Below are positions 17,601 through 25,606 of a DNA stretch of 32,396 nt, piece after piece. The translations under genes were made by a program, and so were the position numbers. The notes under the pieces were generated by a model. That model saw only the letters and a list, made by a program, of their open reading frames with translations. It was not told the origin of the DNA and did no database searches. Position 1 is the stretch's first letter, and each line of letters begins with the position of its first letter. Source of the stretch: an uncultured Ruminococcus sp. (lineage in GTDB: Bacteria; Bacillota_A; Clostridia; Oscillospirales; Acutalibacteraceae); NCBI GenBank assembly GCA_902773395.1, contig CACYEJ010000193.1, positions 1 to 32,396 on the forward strand. The letters are read 5' to 3'.

Positions 17601-18476
17601 AATAGATTCAATAACTTTTACCGACATTGAACCTGTGTAATCGGTAATTAAAATTGTAATAATATACTTTTTGCCATCTTTTGTTACACGCATGTCGACA
17701 GAGAAAACATCTCCCCATATCATCGTGTTGCCTGTATCAGCAGAAAGCGTATTAATCGGAACAGTATTAACCTTTGTAATGGCACGTCCAAAAAGCGGCT
17801 TTGCAGACTTATCAGCAAGCACCGGAAATAGTGAGTTTCCCTCACGTAATTCTATTGTGGGTGCTGACTTTGCTGCCTTCTCGCGATGTTCATCAGCCGA
17901 GTGCATTATCTCTTCGTGCTGTTCCAGTTTTTCTTCATATTCCATACGAGCCTTTTGTTCTTCAACATTATGCTGCATTTCGATATAATCCTCATTATCG
18001 ACACTCATTACAGTTACTCCTGCAAACTCCACCTTGTAGTTCAATCCAAACATCTCAAAGATATCATCGGAAATAAGCTTAGAGGCATTTTGTCCTTTTA
18101 TGACTGCCTCGCCGCCATGATAAAGGGTAATAATAAATTTATCACCCTCAATTTTAGCCTCGGCATCTTTAAATGTTCCATTGAGAGTTGCATTATCTCG
18201 TTTTAGATGAACAACAATTTCCTGAAAATAATCTGCGTTAAACAGCTCCTGTGGAAAAGTGGAATTTATCCTTACCTTTGATAGCTCCAGATTTCTGAGC
18301 AGCTCACGCTCCAGCATTAGAATATCAGACTGCGAAACAAGTGTTTGAAAGAAAACAGAAACAGTCATTGAGCGTGACTGTTTATTAATGTTTATGCTGT
18401 TTACTTGCCCGATATTAACATGTTCCATAAGCTTCTCAGATACATAGCCATTGAAAATATTTAATATTGTACTCAA
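14631..18476 (-). CDS. polC: Gram-positive DNA polymerase III alpha subunit PolC without exonuclease domain
   Basis: PolC is the replicative polymerase of Firmicutes. This one has 1281 residues against about 1440 usually. Order: N-terminal domain (1-200), OB fold (about 250-335), PHP domain starting ELHLHTNMSDMDG (347-359), polymerase core with zinc Cys (746, 751, 756, 778, 781), catalytic PDIDLNFSGEYQ (Asp807 and Asp809), HhH region, and terminal clamp motif QMSLF. The PHP domain runs from GTEAYFVDD (411-419) through a 33-residue linker with CENC straight to YHQIILVKN (452-460). The roughly 170-residue DEDD exonuclease normally inserted there is absent, with no frameshift. The start is a TTG behind AAGGGTG. 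It lies downstream of ispG with its own promoter. Confidence 0.95.
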   Translation of the reverse strand: MSTILNIFNGYVSEKLMEHVNIGQVNSININKQSRSMTVSVFFQTLVSQSDILMLERELLRNLELSKVRINSTFPQELFNADYFQEIVVHLKRDNATLNGTFKDAEAKIEGDKFIITLYHGGEAVIKGQNASKLISDDIFEMFGLNYKVEFAGVTVMSVDNEDYIEMQHNVEEQKARMEYEEKLEQHEEIMHSADEHREKAAKSAPTIELREGNSLFPVLADKSAKPLFGRAITKVNTVPINTLSADTGNTMIWGDVFSVDMRVTKDGKKYIITILITDYTGSMSVKVIESIDKCKPIELLKSGNTIIVKGEVQYDRYDNEIVMFANSISTGEKVKIVDNAPVKRCELHLHTNMSDMDGVSPAADLINRAYEWGMPAIAITDHGVAQAFPEAMNTLNAIQSKGGNIKVIYGTEAYFVDDTQSEFSKPFEGEDAICENCSMLPMEELKKLRTYHQIILVKNLTGLRNLYKLISYGHLNYFYRRPRIPKSVLMRHREGLILGSACEVGELYRAIVEGEKSYEELKEIASFYDYLEIQPLGNNMFMVRTNKVNSVEDIINFNKTVVKLGEDLNIPVVATCDVHFLDPHMSEYRKIIMHGKGFEDADQQAPLYLRTTKEMLKEFEYLGEEKAYEIVVENTNKIADMIEQIKPIPDGNFPPFIDGAEEQLTSITWERAKKMYGDPLPEIVQARLDRELGSITKHGFSVLYMTAQKLVADSEAHGYLVGSRGSVGSSFVATMSGISEVNPLCPHYICPNPECKNSEFITDGSYGSGFDLPAKNCPKCGTPYHRDGHEIPFETFLGFDGDKVPDIDLNFSGEYQSHSHRYTEVLFGKENVFKAGTIATVADKTALGYVKKFAEEKGKIFHKAEEQRLAAGCTGIKRTTGQHPGGMVVVPRGMSVFDFCPIQHPANDMKSDNITTHFDFHSIHDTICKLDELGHDVPTIYHYLEEFTGISVMDVSMSDEKVMSLFTSTEALGVKPEDIDSQTGTFSLPESGTSFVRQMLVESQPKTFSDLLQISGLSHGTDVWIGNAADLIKDGTCTISEVIGTRDSIMTYLLHKGLEPKMAFKIMEIVRKGKATKLLTEEHINAMKEHNVPQWYIDSCMKIKYMFPKAHAAAYMISTLRLGWYKVHEPVAYYAAYFTVRGESFDAESALAGKEAVMEKIRDINNKGNSASAKEKTDLATLQIVNEMLARGIKVLPINIYKSEAKKFVIEDGALRLPYSSMPGVGEAAAESLVEVVKKGDFISIEDIQAQSKVSKTVIEMLKGIGAFGDLPESNQMSLF

Positions 18477-18632
18477 AAATTAACACCCTTCTTCATTCAA
18501 GTCAACATTTCTTAAAAAAACTTTTTTTATTGTGTATTATTGAGATTGGCTAATCCTACTTATAATGTAACAAACAGATTAATTATTTGAGGGATTACAT
18601 ATAAAAATAATTATTTAAGATGTTTAATTTTT

Positions 18633-18661
18633 TTTATAATACAAATAAAAAGTATTTTCAA
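18633..18661 (-). promoter_or_regulatory. sigma-A promoter of polC
   Basis: On the minus strand TTGAAA (18656-18661) and TATAAA (18633-18638) are separated by 17 bases, within the 234-base gap between ispG and polC. It leaves a leader of about 150 bases before the TTG start. I saw no strong ispG terminator here, so read-through from the pyrH block is also likely. Confidence 0.65.
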
Positions 18662-18710
18662 GAATGTTTGTTGTTCAATGTTTTAGGTATTCTCAACAAA
18701 GTTTACTTCT

Positions 18711-19754
18711 TTACATTTTGTCAATCTCTTCCATCAGAGCATTCAGCAACTCTGCTTCTGAAACTTTTTTGACAATCTCACCTTTTTTAAATATAAGACC
18801 CATTCCGTCGCCGCCGGCTATTCCAATATCAGCTTCTCTCGCCTCACCCGGACCGTTCACTATACAGCCCATTACTGCAACTGTGATATTTTTTTCACAG
18901 CTTCTAAGACGTTCTTGTGCTTCATTAGCTATGGAGATAAGATCAATTCTCGTTCTGCCGCAAGTAGGACAGGAAATAAATTTTACTCCGCTGGTATCTA
19001 TATCTATCGCTTTCAGAATATCTTTGGCTGCATATACTTCTTTTACAGGATTATCAGTAAGAGAGACTCTGATAGTATCACCTATTCCTTTAAGCAAAAG
19101 TGAACCGATACCGGCAGCCGATTTAATCAGACCCATTCTCTCCGTGCCTGCTTCAGTAACTCCTAGATGAAGAGGATAATCACACTTTTCTGCTGCCAGC
19201 TCATATGCCTGAACCATCGTTGAAACCGTTGATGATTTCATCGAGAGAACTATATTATTAAAGTCGAATTTTTCGAGCAGCGAGGCATGATACAATGCGC
19301 TCTCGCAAAGAGCCTCTGCTGTAGGAGAACCATACTTAGCAAGAATATGCTTCTCCAACGAACCGGAATTCACACCAATTCTTATAGGAATATTCTTTGC
19401 ATTGCAAGCCTTTACTACAGCGTGAACACGATCGTCACTTCCAATATTGCCGGGGTTGATGCGTACCTTATCAATTCCGGCTGCAACCGCTTCCAAAGCT
19501 AGACGATAGTCAAAATGAATATCAGCAACAATAGGCACACTTACCTCTTTTTTTATTGCTTCAATCAGGCTGATTGCATCATTATTTGGAATAGCAATTC
19601 TGATAATCTGACACCCAGCCGCTTCAAGCTCTACAGCCTGCTTTACACTGTTTTCGATATCAGTTGAGGGAATATTGAGCATCGACTGCACAGTGACAGG
19701 TGCACCGCCGCCAATCTCGACATTTCCTGCTTTAACTTTTATTTTACTGCTCAT
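18711..19754 (-). CDS. ispG: (E)-4-hydroxy-3-methylbut-2-enyl-diphosphate synthase
   Basis: IspG (GcpE) converts MEcPP to HMBPP, the penultimate step of the MEP pathway, and its product is the substrate of the IspH fused to S1 elsewhere in the window. The ATG at 19754 gives 347 residues; its AGAGGTGA SD lies over the rseP stop. A TIM-barrel N-terminal domain (VTVQSMLN, then VPIVADIHFDYRLA) is followed by the iron-sulfur domain with CPTCGRT and MGCIVNGPGE, giving three Cys ligands for [4Fe-4S], and a conserved Glu in the latter motif. It is translationally coupled to rseP. Length is typical of the short bacterial form. Confidence 0.96.
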   Translation of the reverse strand: MSSKIKVKAGNVEIGGGAPVTVQSMLNIPSTDIENSVKQAVELEAAGCQIIRIAIPNNDAISLIEAIKKEVSVPIVADIHFDYRLALEAVAAGIDKVRINPGNIGSDDRVHAVVKACNAKNIPIRIGVNSGSLEKHILAKYGSPTAEALCESALYHASLLEKFDFNNIVLSMKSSTVSTMVQAYELAAEKCDYPLHLGVTEAGTERMGLIKSAAGIGSLLLKGIGDTIRVSLTDNPVKEVYAAKDILKAIDIDTSGVKFISCPTCGRTRIDLISIANEAQERLRSCEKNITVAVMGCIVNGPGEAREADIGIAGGDGMGLIFKKGEIVKKVSEAELLNALMEEIDKM

Positions 19755-19766
19755 TATCAATCACCT

Positions 19767-21113
19767 CTAACCGCCAAAACCGGTACCGGTTACTAGTCGT
19801 ACAATATCATTGAACGTTATTACCACAATAAATCCCAAGAGAATCAAAAATCCGGCAGCGTGAATCCATGCCTCGTATTTCTGAGGAACAGGACGCCTTG
19901 CTATAACCTCTATTAACATAAAGAAGAATCTGCCGCCATCAAGTGCCGGAAGCGGCAAGAGATTTACAATACCTAGATTTACCGTTATAATCATCATCAT
20001 ATACACAATATTATACACTGCGTCCATAAAGCCTGTTTCAAGACCTGCCTGTGCGGCTTGTGTAACTACAGATGCAGCTCCTACCGGTCCTGCAACATCA
20101 TTCATACCAAATCTTCCTGTTACTAATCCTGCCAGACTTTTCCATATCATTCTTACTACGGAAATTGTTCCCTTAAAGGATTCACTAATTAACGAACCAA
20201 AAGTCTTATCAATCGCAGTCACGCTGAAATCAAGAGCAACAGTTGGTGTATCGTTCTCACCAAGGTATGTGTAGAAATCTACATTATTCAAGACTACTTC
20301 TTTACCGCTTCTCAATACCTTGACATCAGCTCTATAACGCTTACGCTCAGGCATATACTCGCTTTCTTCCGGAGAATAGTCTGTCTTTGCAAGGCGATTC
20401 ACCTCAGCAAGCGTTTCTTCTGTAATCTTGTCGGCTTCTTCCTTTGAGGTGCAATTATTGATTTTTTCAATTCCATCATTAAACGCCTCAGTAATGTCAA
20501 GCAGCTCCTCCTCGGTATAATCCTCAGCTTTAAGCGAAGAATACTGTCGAAGCAGCGTAAAACCGCAATCCTCTTTGTAAATATAGAAGTCATCACCGTC
20601 AACTATTTGAAGCGGAAGCATTGCAATAGCAAAACCTATATCCTTAGACGAATTAATTTTATAACCGCCAATGTCAAGAAGCTGATCTCCAACTTCAAGT
20701 CCTGACTTAGATGTAAACGCAGCCTGAGCAAAACCAGCAATTGTCGTTGAGGAAAAAGCATCTGCCTGTCCAGTTAATATCATCATCATAATAAGACCAA
20801 GCACAATATTGTTAAATGCACCTGCCAACACAACAATCATTCTCTGCCAGACAGGCTTCTTGCTAAATGCTCTTTCACTTTCGCTGTCGCCGTCCTCACC
20901 CTCCATTGCACAAAAACCGCCAATAGGAAAAAGACGCAAGCTGTAAAGTGTTTCACCTTTTTGGAACTTTATTATTTTAGGACCCATGCCAAGAGCAAAT
21001 TCATTGACCTGAACTCCAAACTTCTTTGCTGTAATAAAATGTCCGAATTCATGAATAAAAACAATTAACTCAAAAATCAATACTCCAATAAGTATTAATG
21101 CAATTCTAGTAAT
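19767..21113 (-). CDS. rseP: RseP/SpoIVFB-like site-2 protease with PDZ insertion
   Basis: This intramembrane zinc metalloprotease cleaves membrane-bound regulators. It has HEFGH for zinc at the end of the first membrane helix and LPALDGGR near residue 380 for the third ligand. The PDZ domain (GLEVGDQLLDIGG) is split by about 80 charged helical residues. Start: the first ATG, GTG or TTG in frame is a TTG at 21080, which leaves the first helix only about 9 residues long. A clean SD (AAGGGAG, 21122-21128) lies 8 bases before an ATT at 21113 that restores a full helix, and a stop at 21137 closes the frame. I therefore chose ATT, giving 448 residues. It lies between dxr and ispG as in other Firmicutes. 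Confidence 0.88.
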   Translation of the reverse strand: MTRIALILIGVLIFELIVFIHEFGHFITAKKFGVQVNEFALGMGPKIIKFQKGETLYSLRLFPIGGFCAMEGEDGDSESERAFSKKPVWQRMIVVLAGAFNNIVLGLIMMMILTGQADAFSSTTIAGFAQAAFTSKSGLEVGDQLLDIGGYKINSSKDIGFAIAMLPLQIVDGDDFYIYKEDCGFTLLRQYSSLKAEDYTEEELLDITEAFNDGIEKINNCTSKEEADKITEETLAEVNRLAKTDYSPEESEYMPERKRYRADVKVLRSGKEVVLNNVDFYTYLGENDTPTVALDFSVTAIDKTFGSLISESFKGTISVVRMIWKSLAGLVTGRFGMNDVAGPVGAASVVTQAAQAGLETGFMDAVYNIVYMMMIITVNLGIVNLLPLPALDGGRFFFMLIEVIARRPVPQKYEAWIHAAGFLILLGFIVVITFNDIVRLVTGTGFGG

Positions 21114-21193
21114 AAGATCAGCTCCCTTAAAACTTTATAATTTTCAAAAACACATTTTTTAACTATTCATTTCTTTTCATATAATCTATATAT

Positions 21194-22354
21194 TTAAATA
21201 TTATTCGCCTTAACTGTATTACTAACAAATTCACGAGCTGCTGCATCAGCATCCAGAACATCTTGAAGAGTATTGATAGCTTTAATCTCGACAGCCGACA
21301 TTGATTCCCAAACAAGATCTCCAATATCCGTAAAAGAAATCTTTCTGTCTAGGAAAAGCTTTACGGCTGCTTCATTAGCACCGTTCGCAAGTACCGGAGC
21401 AGTACCGCCAAGCTCCATTGATCGTTTACATGCTCGAAGACATTTGAATGTTTCGTAATCGGGTTTGTAGAAAGTGAGCGATGAAAGCTTAGTAAGATCA
21501 AGCTGTGCTACATCGCACGGTACTCTGTTCGGATATGTAAGTGCATACTGAATAGGAATCTTCATATCAGGCACGCCCATCTGAGCTATTACAGAATTAT
21601 CTGTATATTCAATCATCGAATGAACAATACTTTCCCTATGAACAACTACATCTATTTTTTCTACAGGCATATCGAAAAGCCATCTTGCTTCGATAACCTC
21701 CAGCCCCTTATTCATCATACTAGCGGAATCAATGGTGATTTTTGCACCCATACTCCAATTGGGGTGTTTCAAAGCCTGCTCCACTGTCACCGTTTTTAGG
21801 TCTTCGTATTCTCTTCCGAAAAACGGTCCTCCGGAAGCTGTGAGTATCAGCCTTTTGAGCATCTTCTTTTCAGGGCAACCCTGCAAGCACTGAAATATAG
21901 CAGAATGTTCACTATCAACCGGGTATATTTTTACACCATTTTCTTTTGCACTCTTCATCACCAAGCTGCCGCCTGTTACAAGAGTTTCTTTATTTGCAAG
22001 AGCTATGTTCTTTTTGGCAGCAATAGCCGTGAGTGTTGGCTTTAAGCCTATCATGCCCACGACTGATGTCAATACCGTATCTGCGTCATTAATTGCTGCT
22101 GCCTCACAAAGCCCGTCCATGCCTACCGACACTTTCGTATCGGTATCGGCAAGACGCAGCTTTAGCTCCTTCGCTTTTTCTTCACTGCCCATTACAGCAA
22201 GTTTTGGTTTGAATTTACGCACCTGCTCTTCAAGCAAATCCACATTACTATTGGCAGTAAGTGCAGACACTTTTGTGTTAAGCAGCTCACAAACCTTTAA
22301 AGCCTGTGTACCTATTGAGCCTGTTGAACCCAAAATTGAAATATTTTCAGTCAT
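21194..22354 (-). CDS. dxr: 1-deoxy-D-xylulose-5-phosphate reductoisomerase
   Basis: Dxr (IspC) converts DXP to MEP with NADPH, the first committed step of the MEP pathway and the target of fosmidomycin. The 386-residue length is normal. Landmarks are the NADPH loop GSTGSIG (9-15), NKETLVTGG (near 123), the metal and substrate motif PVDSEHSAIFQ (near 146, with Asp and Glu ligands), and KITIDSASMMNKGLEVIEA (near 203). Its ATG shares one base with the cdsA stop (TAATG) and has an AGGTGA SD, so it is coupled to cdsA. rseP follows after about 80 bases. Confidence 0.97.
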   Translation of the reverse strand: MTENISILGSTGSIGTQALKVCELLNTKVSALTANSNVDLLEEQVRKFKPKLAVMGSEEKAKELKLRLADTDTKVSVGMDGLCEAAAINDADTVLTSVVGMIGLKPTLTAIAAKKNIALANKETLVTGGSLVMKSAKENGVKIYPVDSEHSAIFQCLQGCPEKKMLKRLILTASGGPFFGREYEDLKTVTVEQALKHPNWSMGAKITIDSASMMNKGLEVIEARWLFDMPVEKIDVVVHRESIVHSMIEYTDNSVIAQMGVPDMKIPIQYALTYPNRVPCDVAQLDLTKLSSLTFYKPDYETFKCLRACKRSMELGGTAPVLANGANEAAVKLFLDRKISFTDIGDLVWESMSAVEIKAINTLQDVLDADAAAREFVSNTVKANNI

Positions 22355-23193
22355 TATTTATCACCTACAATTTTCACTATTGGTAAAAACATATTAAATA
22401 TCATAAGCAAAGGCGATGTGAATATTACACTGTCAAATCTATCAAGCATACCACCGTGACCAGGAATAAGTGATCCATAATCTTTTATACCGCAACTGCG
22501 TTTGATAAGAGAAAAGCTCAGATCACCCACAATAGAAACCAGTGCACCCAGCAATCCAAATATAGCAAGATATATATAGTTGACTTTTTCACCGCTAAAG
22601 ATGAAATTTTGGAAAATCAAACCAACAATTAGTGACAATATTCCACCACTAATCACTCCTGTTACGGCACCCTCTACTGTTTTCTTAGGACTGATTTTCG
22701 GGCATAGTTTTCTTTTACCTAAAAAACTTCCGCCAAAATATGCACCGCCGTCTGAAAGCCACGGAGTAGCCAAACCCGTAACAATATAGAATATGCCTAC
22801 ACTATTTTTAAAACTATCATAAAGTGAAATAATTGACCAAAATCCAAATGTACACATTGCTGTTATTGTTAATGCAAAAGCCAAATCCGGAAAGACTAGA
22901 TTCTCGTGATTAAAAATCATTGCAAGAAAAACCGATAAAACTAGAGCAAAAAATAGAATAGGTATCACATAAATATATGAATAAAACATACAAACGGCTG
23001 CCGTAAATATTACACAAGGGATACAAATAGAAAATTTCTTATTCAAGCCCTTTGCAGAAAGCCCTTCAAACAGGCACATCACAGCAATTATTGTTAAGCT
23101 CAAATCTATTACAATACTATAATATGAGCCTAAAAACAGCAAACCTATTGTAACAGCAATTCCAATTATCGCAGAAATTATTCTTATTTTCAA
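22354..23193 (-). CDS. cdsA: phosphatidate cytidylyltransferase
   Basis: CdsA makes CDP-diacylglycerol from phosphatidic acid and CTP, the branch point of phospholipid synthesis. This 279-residue protein has about eight membrane segments and the C-terminal signature: SDGGAYFGG (near 147), the KRKLCPKISPKKTVEG stretch (near 159) and DYGSLIPGHGGMLDRFDS (near 238-255) with the metal-binding Asp residues. The start is a TTG at 23193, three bases after the uppS stop; the N-terminus MKIRIISAIIGI matches the family, which supports it. It is coupled to uppS before it and dxr after it. Confidence 0.94.
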   Translation of the reverse strand: MKIRIISAIIGIAVTIGLLFLGSYYSIVIDLSLTIIAVMCLFEGLSAKGLNKKFSICIPCVIFTAAVCMFYSYIYVIPILFFALVLSVFLAMIFNHENLVFPDLAFALTITAMCTFGFWSIISLYDSFKNSVGIFYIVTGLATPWLSDGGAYFGGSFLGKRKLCPKISPKKTVEGAVTGVISGGILSLIVGLIFQNFIFSGEKVNYIYLAIFGLLGALVSIVGDLSFSLIKRSCGIKDYGSLIPGHGGMLDRFDSVIFTSPLLMIFNMFLPIVKIVGDK

Positions 23194-23196
23194 GGA

Positions 23197-23946
23197 CTAT
23201 ACACCACCAAATCTTCTATTGCGTTTGGAATACTCCAAAAGTGCTTTATTCAGATGCTCCTTTGTGTAATCGGGCCACAATACATCATCTATATAATATT
23301 CAGAATAAGCGGATTGCCACAGCAAAAAGTTTGATGTTCTGTACTCCCCACTGGGACGAATAATCAAATCGGGGTCTGGCTGACCTGCCGTATAAATGCT
23401 GTTAGAAATCAATGCTTCATCTATGCTGTCGGGTGATATTTCTCCGCTTGCAACCTTTTCTGCTATCTTCTTAAACGCCGTAACAAGCTCAGCACGACCT
23501 CCATAATTCATAGCAAGATTTAACACCATTCCGGTACGTTCTGCGGACACTCTTTCATTTTCTATCATAAGCTCACGAAGCTCCTCCGGAAATGCAGAAA
23601 TATCACCAATGAATTTCACTTTAACAGTATCGTCTAAAAAATCTCTCAACGCCTCCTCAAGGTAGTCCTTGAAATATTTCATCAAGGCACTAACCTCTTC
23701 GGCAGGTCTATTCCAATTCTCTGTAGAAAAGGCATACATTGTGAGATGTTTTATTCCAATATCACTGCAATAGCGAGTTATGGTTCTAAAGGTTTTTGCA
23801 CCCTCGCTATGCCCCAGACTTCTCGGCAAACCTCTTTTTTTTGCCCATCTGCCATTTCCGTCCATGATGATTCCCAAATGCTCAGGAAGCTTCAGCTTAG
23901 ATATATCTATATTGTTCTCGGCTGAATTATTAGAAAAAAATCCCAT
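23197..23946 (-). CDS. uppS: isoprenyl transferase (undecaprenyl diphosphate synthase)
   Basis: UppS builds the C55 lipid carrier for peptidoglycan from IPP and farnesyl diphosphate, using products of the MEP pathway encoded nearby. The 249-residue cis-prenyltransferase has the catalytic Asp in IIMDGNGRWA (Asp29), the GHSEGAKTF helix (near 46), TMYAFSTENWNRP (near 70) and the C-terminal RPSGEYRTSNFLLWQ substrate-binding block (near 197). The SGEYR reading replaces the more frequent SGE(L/Q)R and is harmless. The ATG at 23946 follows frr by 17 bases, and its stop is 3 bases from the cdsA start. Confidence 0.96.
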   Translation of the reverse strand: MGFFSNNSAENNIDISKLKLPEHLGIIMDGNGRWAKKRGLPRSLGHSEGAKTFRTITRYCSDIGIKHLTMYAFSTENWNRPAEEVSALMKYFKDYLEEALRDFLDDTVKVKFIGDISAFPEELRELMIENERVSAERTGMVLNLAMNYGGRAELVTAFKKIAEKVASGEISPDSIDEALISNSIYTAGQPDPDLIIRPSGEYRTSNFLLWQSAYSEYYIDDVLWPDYTKEHLNKALLEYSKRNRRFGGV

Positions 23947-23963
23947 AGCTTTTTACCCATATA

Positions 23964-24518
23964 TCAGATAGACATTACTTCCTTTTGTTTTGCCTCGCTC
24001 ATAGCGTCAATATTCTTAACGTACTTATCGGTAAGCTCCTGAACCTTCTTCTCGCCCTTCTTCTCATCATCCTCAGTAATGTCGCCATTCTTCTTGAGTT
24101 TCTTGAGATCATCAATTGTATCACGGCGAATATTTCTGATGTGTACCTTCTTAGCCTCAGCCATTTTAGCAATATCCTTAACGATTTCCTTACGTCTTTC
24201 CTCTGTAAGCGGCGGGAAAATCAGACGGATTGTCTTGCCGTCATTCTGCGGATTGATACCAATATCAGATGACTGAATTGCTCTCTCAATACCTCTGAGT
24301 ACAGAAGCATCCCAGGGCTGAATTGTCAAAGTTCTAGCCTCTGTAACAGATACTGCTGCAAGCTGGTTGATTGCTGTAGGTGCACCATAGTAATCAACAG
24401 TAATCCTGTCAAGTACATTAGGGTTAGCACGGCCTGCTCTTATCTCCTTGAACTCTATATCAAGGTGGTCCACTCGCTTGTTCATTCGCTCTTCGCATTT
24501 CTTCAATGTTTCTTTCAT
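23964..24518 (-). CDS. frr: ribosome recycling factor
   Basis: Frr works with EF-G to split post-termination ribosomes. At 184 residues it has the exact family length. It shows the long three-helix bundle rich in charge, EFKEIRAGRANPNVLDRI (near 25), YYGAPTAINQLAAVSVTEART (near 43-64), and the C-terminal RDTIDDLKKLKKNGDITEDDEKKGE (near 135-158). The ATG at 24518 has a GGAGG SD. It lies 68 bases after pyrH and 17 before uppS, the usual order in Firmicutes. Confidence 0.97.
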   Translation of the reverse strand: MKETLKKCEERMNKRVDHLDIEFKEIRAGRANPNVLDRITVDYYGAPTAINQLAAVSVTEARTLTIQPWDASVLRGIERAIQSSDIGINPQNDGKTIRLIFPPLTEERRKEIVKDIAKMAEAKKVHIRNIRRDTIDDLKKLKKNGDITEDDEKKGEKKVQELTDKYVKNIDAMSEAKQKEVMSI

Positions 24519-24586
24519 TTTAAAAATCCTCCGTTTTTTTATTTAAAAAGATATCCCAAATATTCGACATCTATAAGCTTAAAAAA

Positions 24587-25294
24587 TTAATTTGATACAA
24601 CAGTACCTATATTCTCACCACAAACTGCCTTTATGATATTATCAGGGTCATCAAGACTAAACACCAAGATCGGCAGATTATTATCCTGACAAAGTGAAGC
24701 AGCCGTACTGTCCATCACAGCCAGACCCTTGTCGAGTACGTCATGGAATGTAATATGGTCAAACTTTACGGCATCGGGGTTCTTATGGGGATCGCTGTCA
24801 TACACTCCGTCAACCATAGTCGCCTTTAGCATAATATCTGCTTCTATCTCCGTTGCTCTCAAAGCTGCACCTGTATCAGTTGAGAAGAATGGGTTGCCTG
24901 TACCGCAGCCAAAAACTACCACTCTGCCCTTTTCCATATGTCTGATAGCCTTATTGCGAATGTAAGGCTCAGCAACCTGCGGCATAGAAATAGCTGTCTG
25001 CACACGAGCGTTTACGCCGAGATTCTCCAATGTATCCGCTACGCCCAGAGCGTTAATTACAGTAGCGAGCATTCCCATATGGTCGGCTCTTGTACGATCC
25101 ATACTGCCGCTGCTTCTGCCTCTCCAGAAATTTCCGCCGCCAACAACTATTGCTACCTGAACACCCATTTCGTTTAGCTTCTTGATAGGCTCACAGTACT
25201 TGGTAACTATATCAAAATCAATACCAGTTTTCTGCTCACCTGCCAAAGCCTCACCGCTCAACTTCAATAACACTCTTTTATACTTAGGTTCCAT
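24587..25294 (-). CDS. pyrH: UMP kinase
   Basis: PyrH phosphorylates UMP to UDP and belongs to the amino-acid kinase fold, unlike eukaryotic UMP kinases. The 235-residue protein has KLSGEALAG (near 11-19), [10 protein letters not shown] (near 50), the [14 protein letters not shown] segment (near 71-84), [18 protein letters not shown] (near 137-154) and the metal/ATP region near [13 protein letters not shown] (157-169). The ATG at 25294 has GGAGG. It opens the pyrH-frr-uppS-cdsA-dxr-rseP-ispG block and has a good promoter. No frame changes were seen. Confidence 0.97.
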   Translation of the reverse strand: MEPKYKRVLLKLSGEALAGEQKTGIDFDIVTKYCEPIKKLNEMGVQVAIVVGGGNFWRGRSSGSMDRTRADHMGMLATVINALGVADTLENLGVNARVQTAISMPQVAEPYIRNKAIRHMEKGRVVVFGCGTGNPFFSTDTGAALRATEIEADIMLKATMVDGVYDSDPHKNPDAVKFDHITFHDVLDKGLAVMDSTAASLCQDNNLPILVFSLDDPDNIIKAVCGENIGTVVSN

Positions 25295-25339
25295 TGCTAA
25301 ATCCTCCGAACTGTTAAATTTTACATTTCTCTATTATAT

Positions 25340-25368
25340 ATTTTATAATAAAAATTCAAATATGTAAA
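25340..25368 (-). promoter_or_regulatory. sigma-A type promoter of the pyrH operon
   Basis: On the minus strand TTTACA (25363-25368) and TAAAAT (25340-25345) are 17 bases apart. The leader to the pyrH ATG is about 45 bases and ends in CGGAGG. Confidence 0.68.
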
Positions 25369-25492
25369 CCCTTTTTTAATCCATTACAATAGTTTTTTAT
25401 ATGAATTTATTAAAACACTTGTTTCAAAACAAATATTTAAACATTCATTTAAAATAAATGATATATTAAAAATCTAAGTGACATACTTTTTT

Positions 25493-25563
25493 ATTTGAAG
25501 TTGCCTGCGTTACAGCACAAAAATTTTTTAGTGCTGTATTGCTGACATCTTTACATTTCAAAT
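25493..25563. repeat. long imperfect inverted repeat
   Basis: The core ACAGCAC (25512-25518) pairs with GTGCTGT (25531-25537) around AAAAATTTTTTA, which itself can zip up. Outside the core, scattered pairs lead to a closing outer stem ATTTGAA (25493-25499)/TTCAAAT (25557-25563). There is no T run beyond the core on either strand, so it is a poor classical terminator, although it lies just after the ATPase gene. It could be an mRNA 3'-end structure or a small non-autonomous repeat. Confidence 0.5.
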
Positions 25564-25606
25564 TATGCCCAAATATAGCATTTATAAATATTAGTTTATT
25601 TGAATT

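Larger units (their letters stand above)
25295..25606. other. intergenic region, pyrH promoter and hairpin only
   Basis: These 312 bases between the pyrH start and the ATPase stop hold the pyrH promoter on the right-to-left strand (25340-25368) and a long imperfect hairpin (25493-25563). The middle part is AT-rich, with short palindromic runs such as CATTTAAAATAAATG at 25443-25459, and no open frame with an SD was found. Confidence 0.6.

Noticed and set aside
17671..18206. three overlapping open frames antisense to the N-terminus of polC
   Set aside because: All are shadows of the polC frame; the low-complexity Phe/Ser content reflects the reverse of Glu/Lys-rich coding.
18664..19170. 168-codon open frame on the plus strand opposite ispG
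   Set aside because: It lies wholly antisense to the conserved ispG coding sequence, has no SD, and its product is a hydrophobic Ser/Ile-rich sequence typical of antisense reading.
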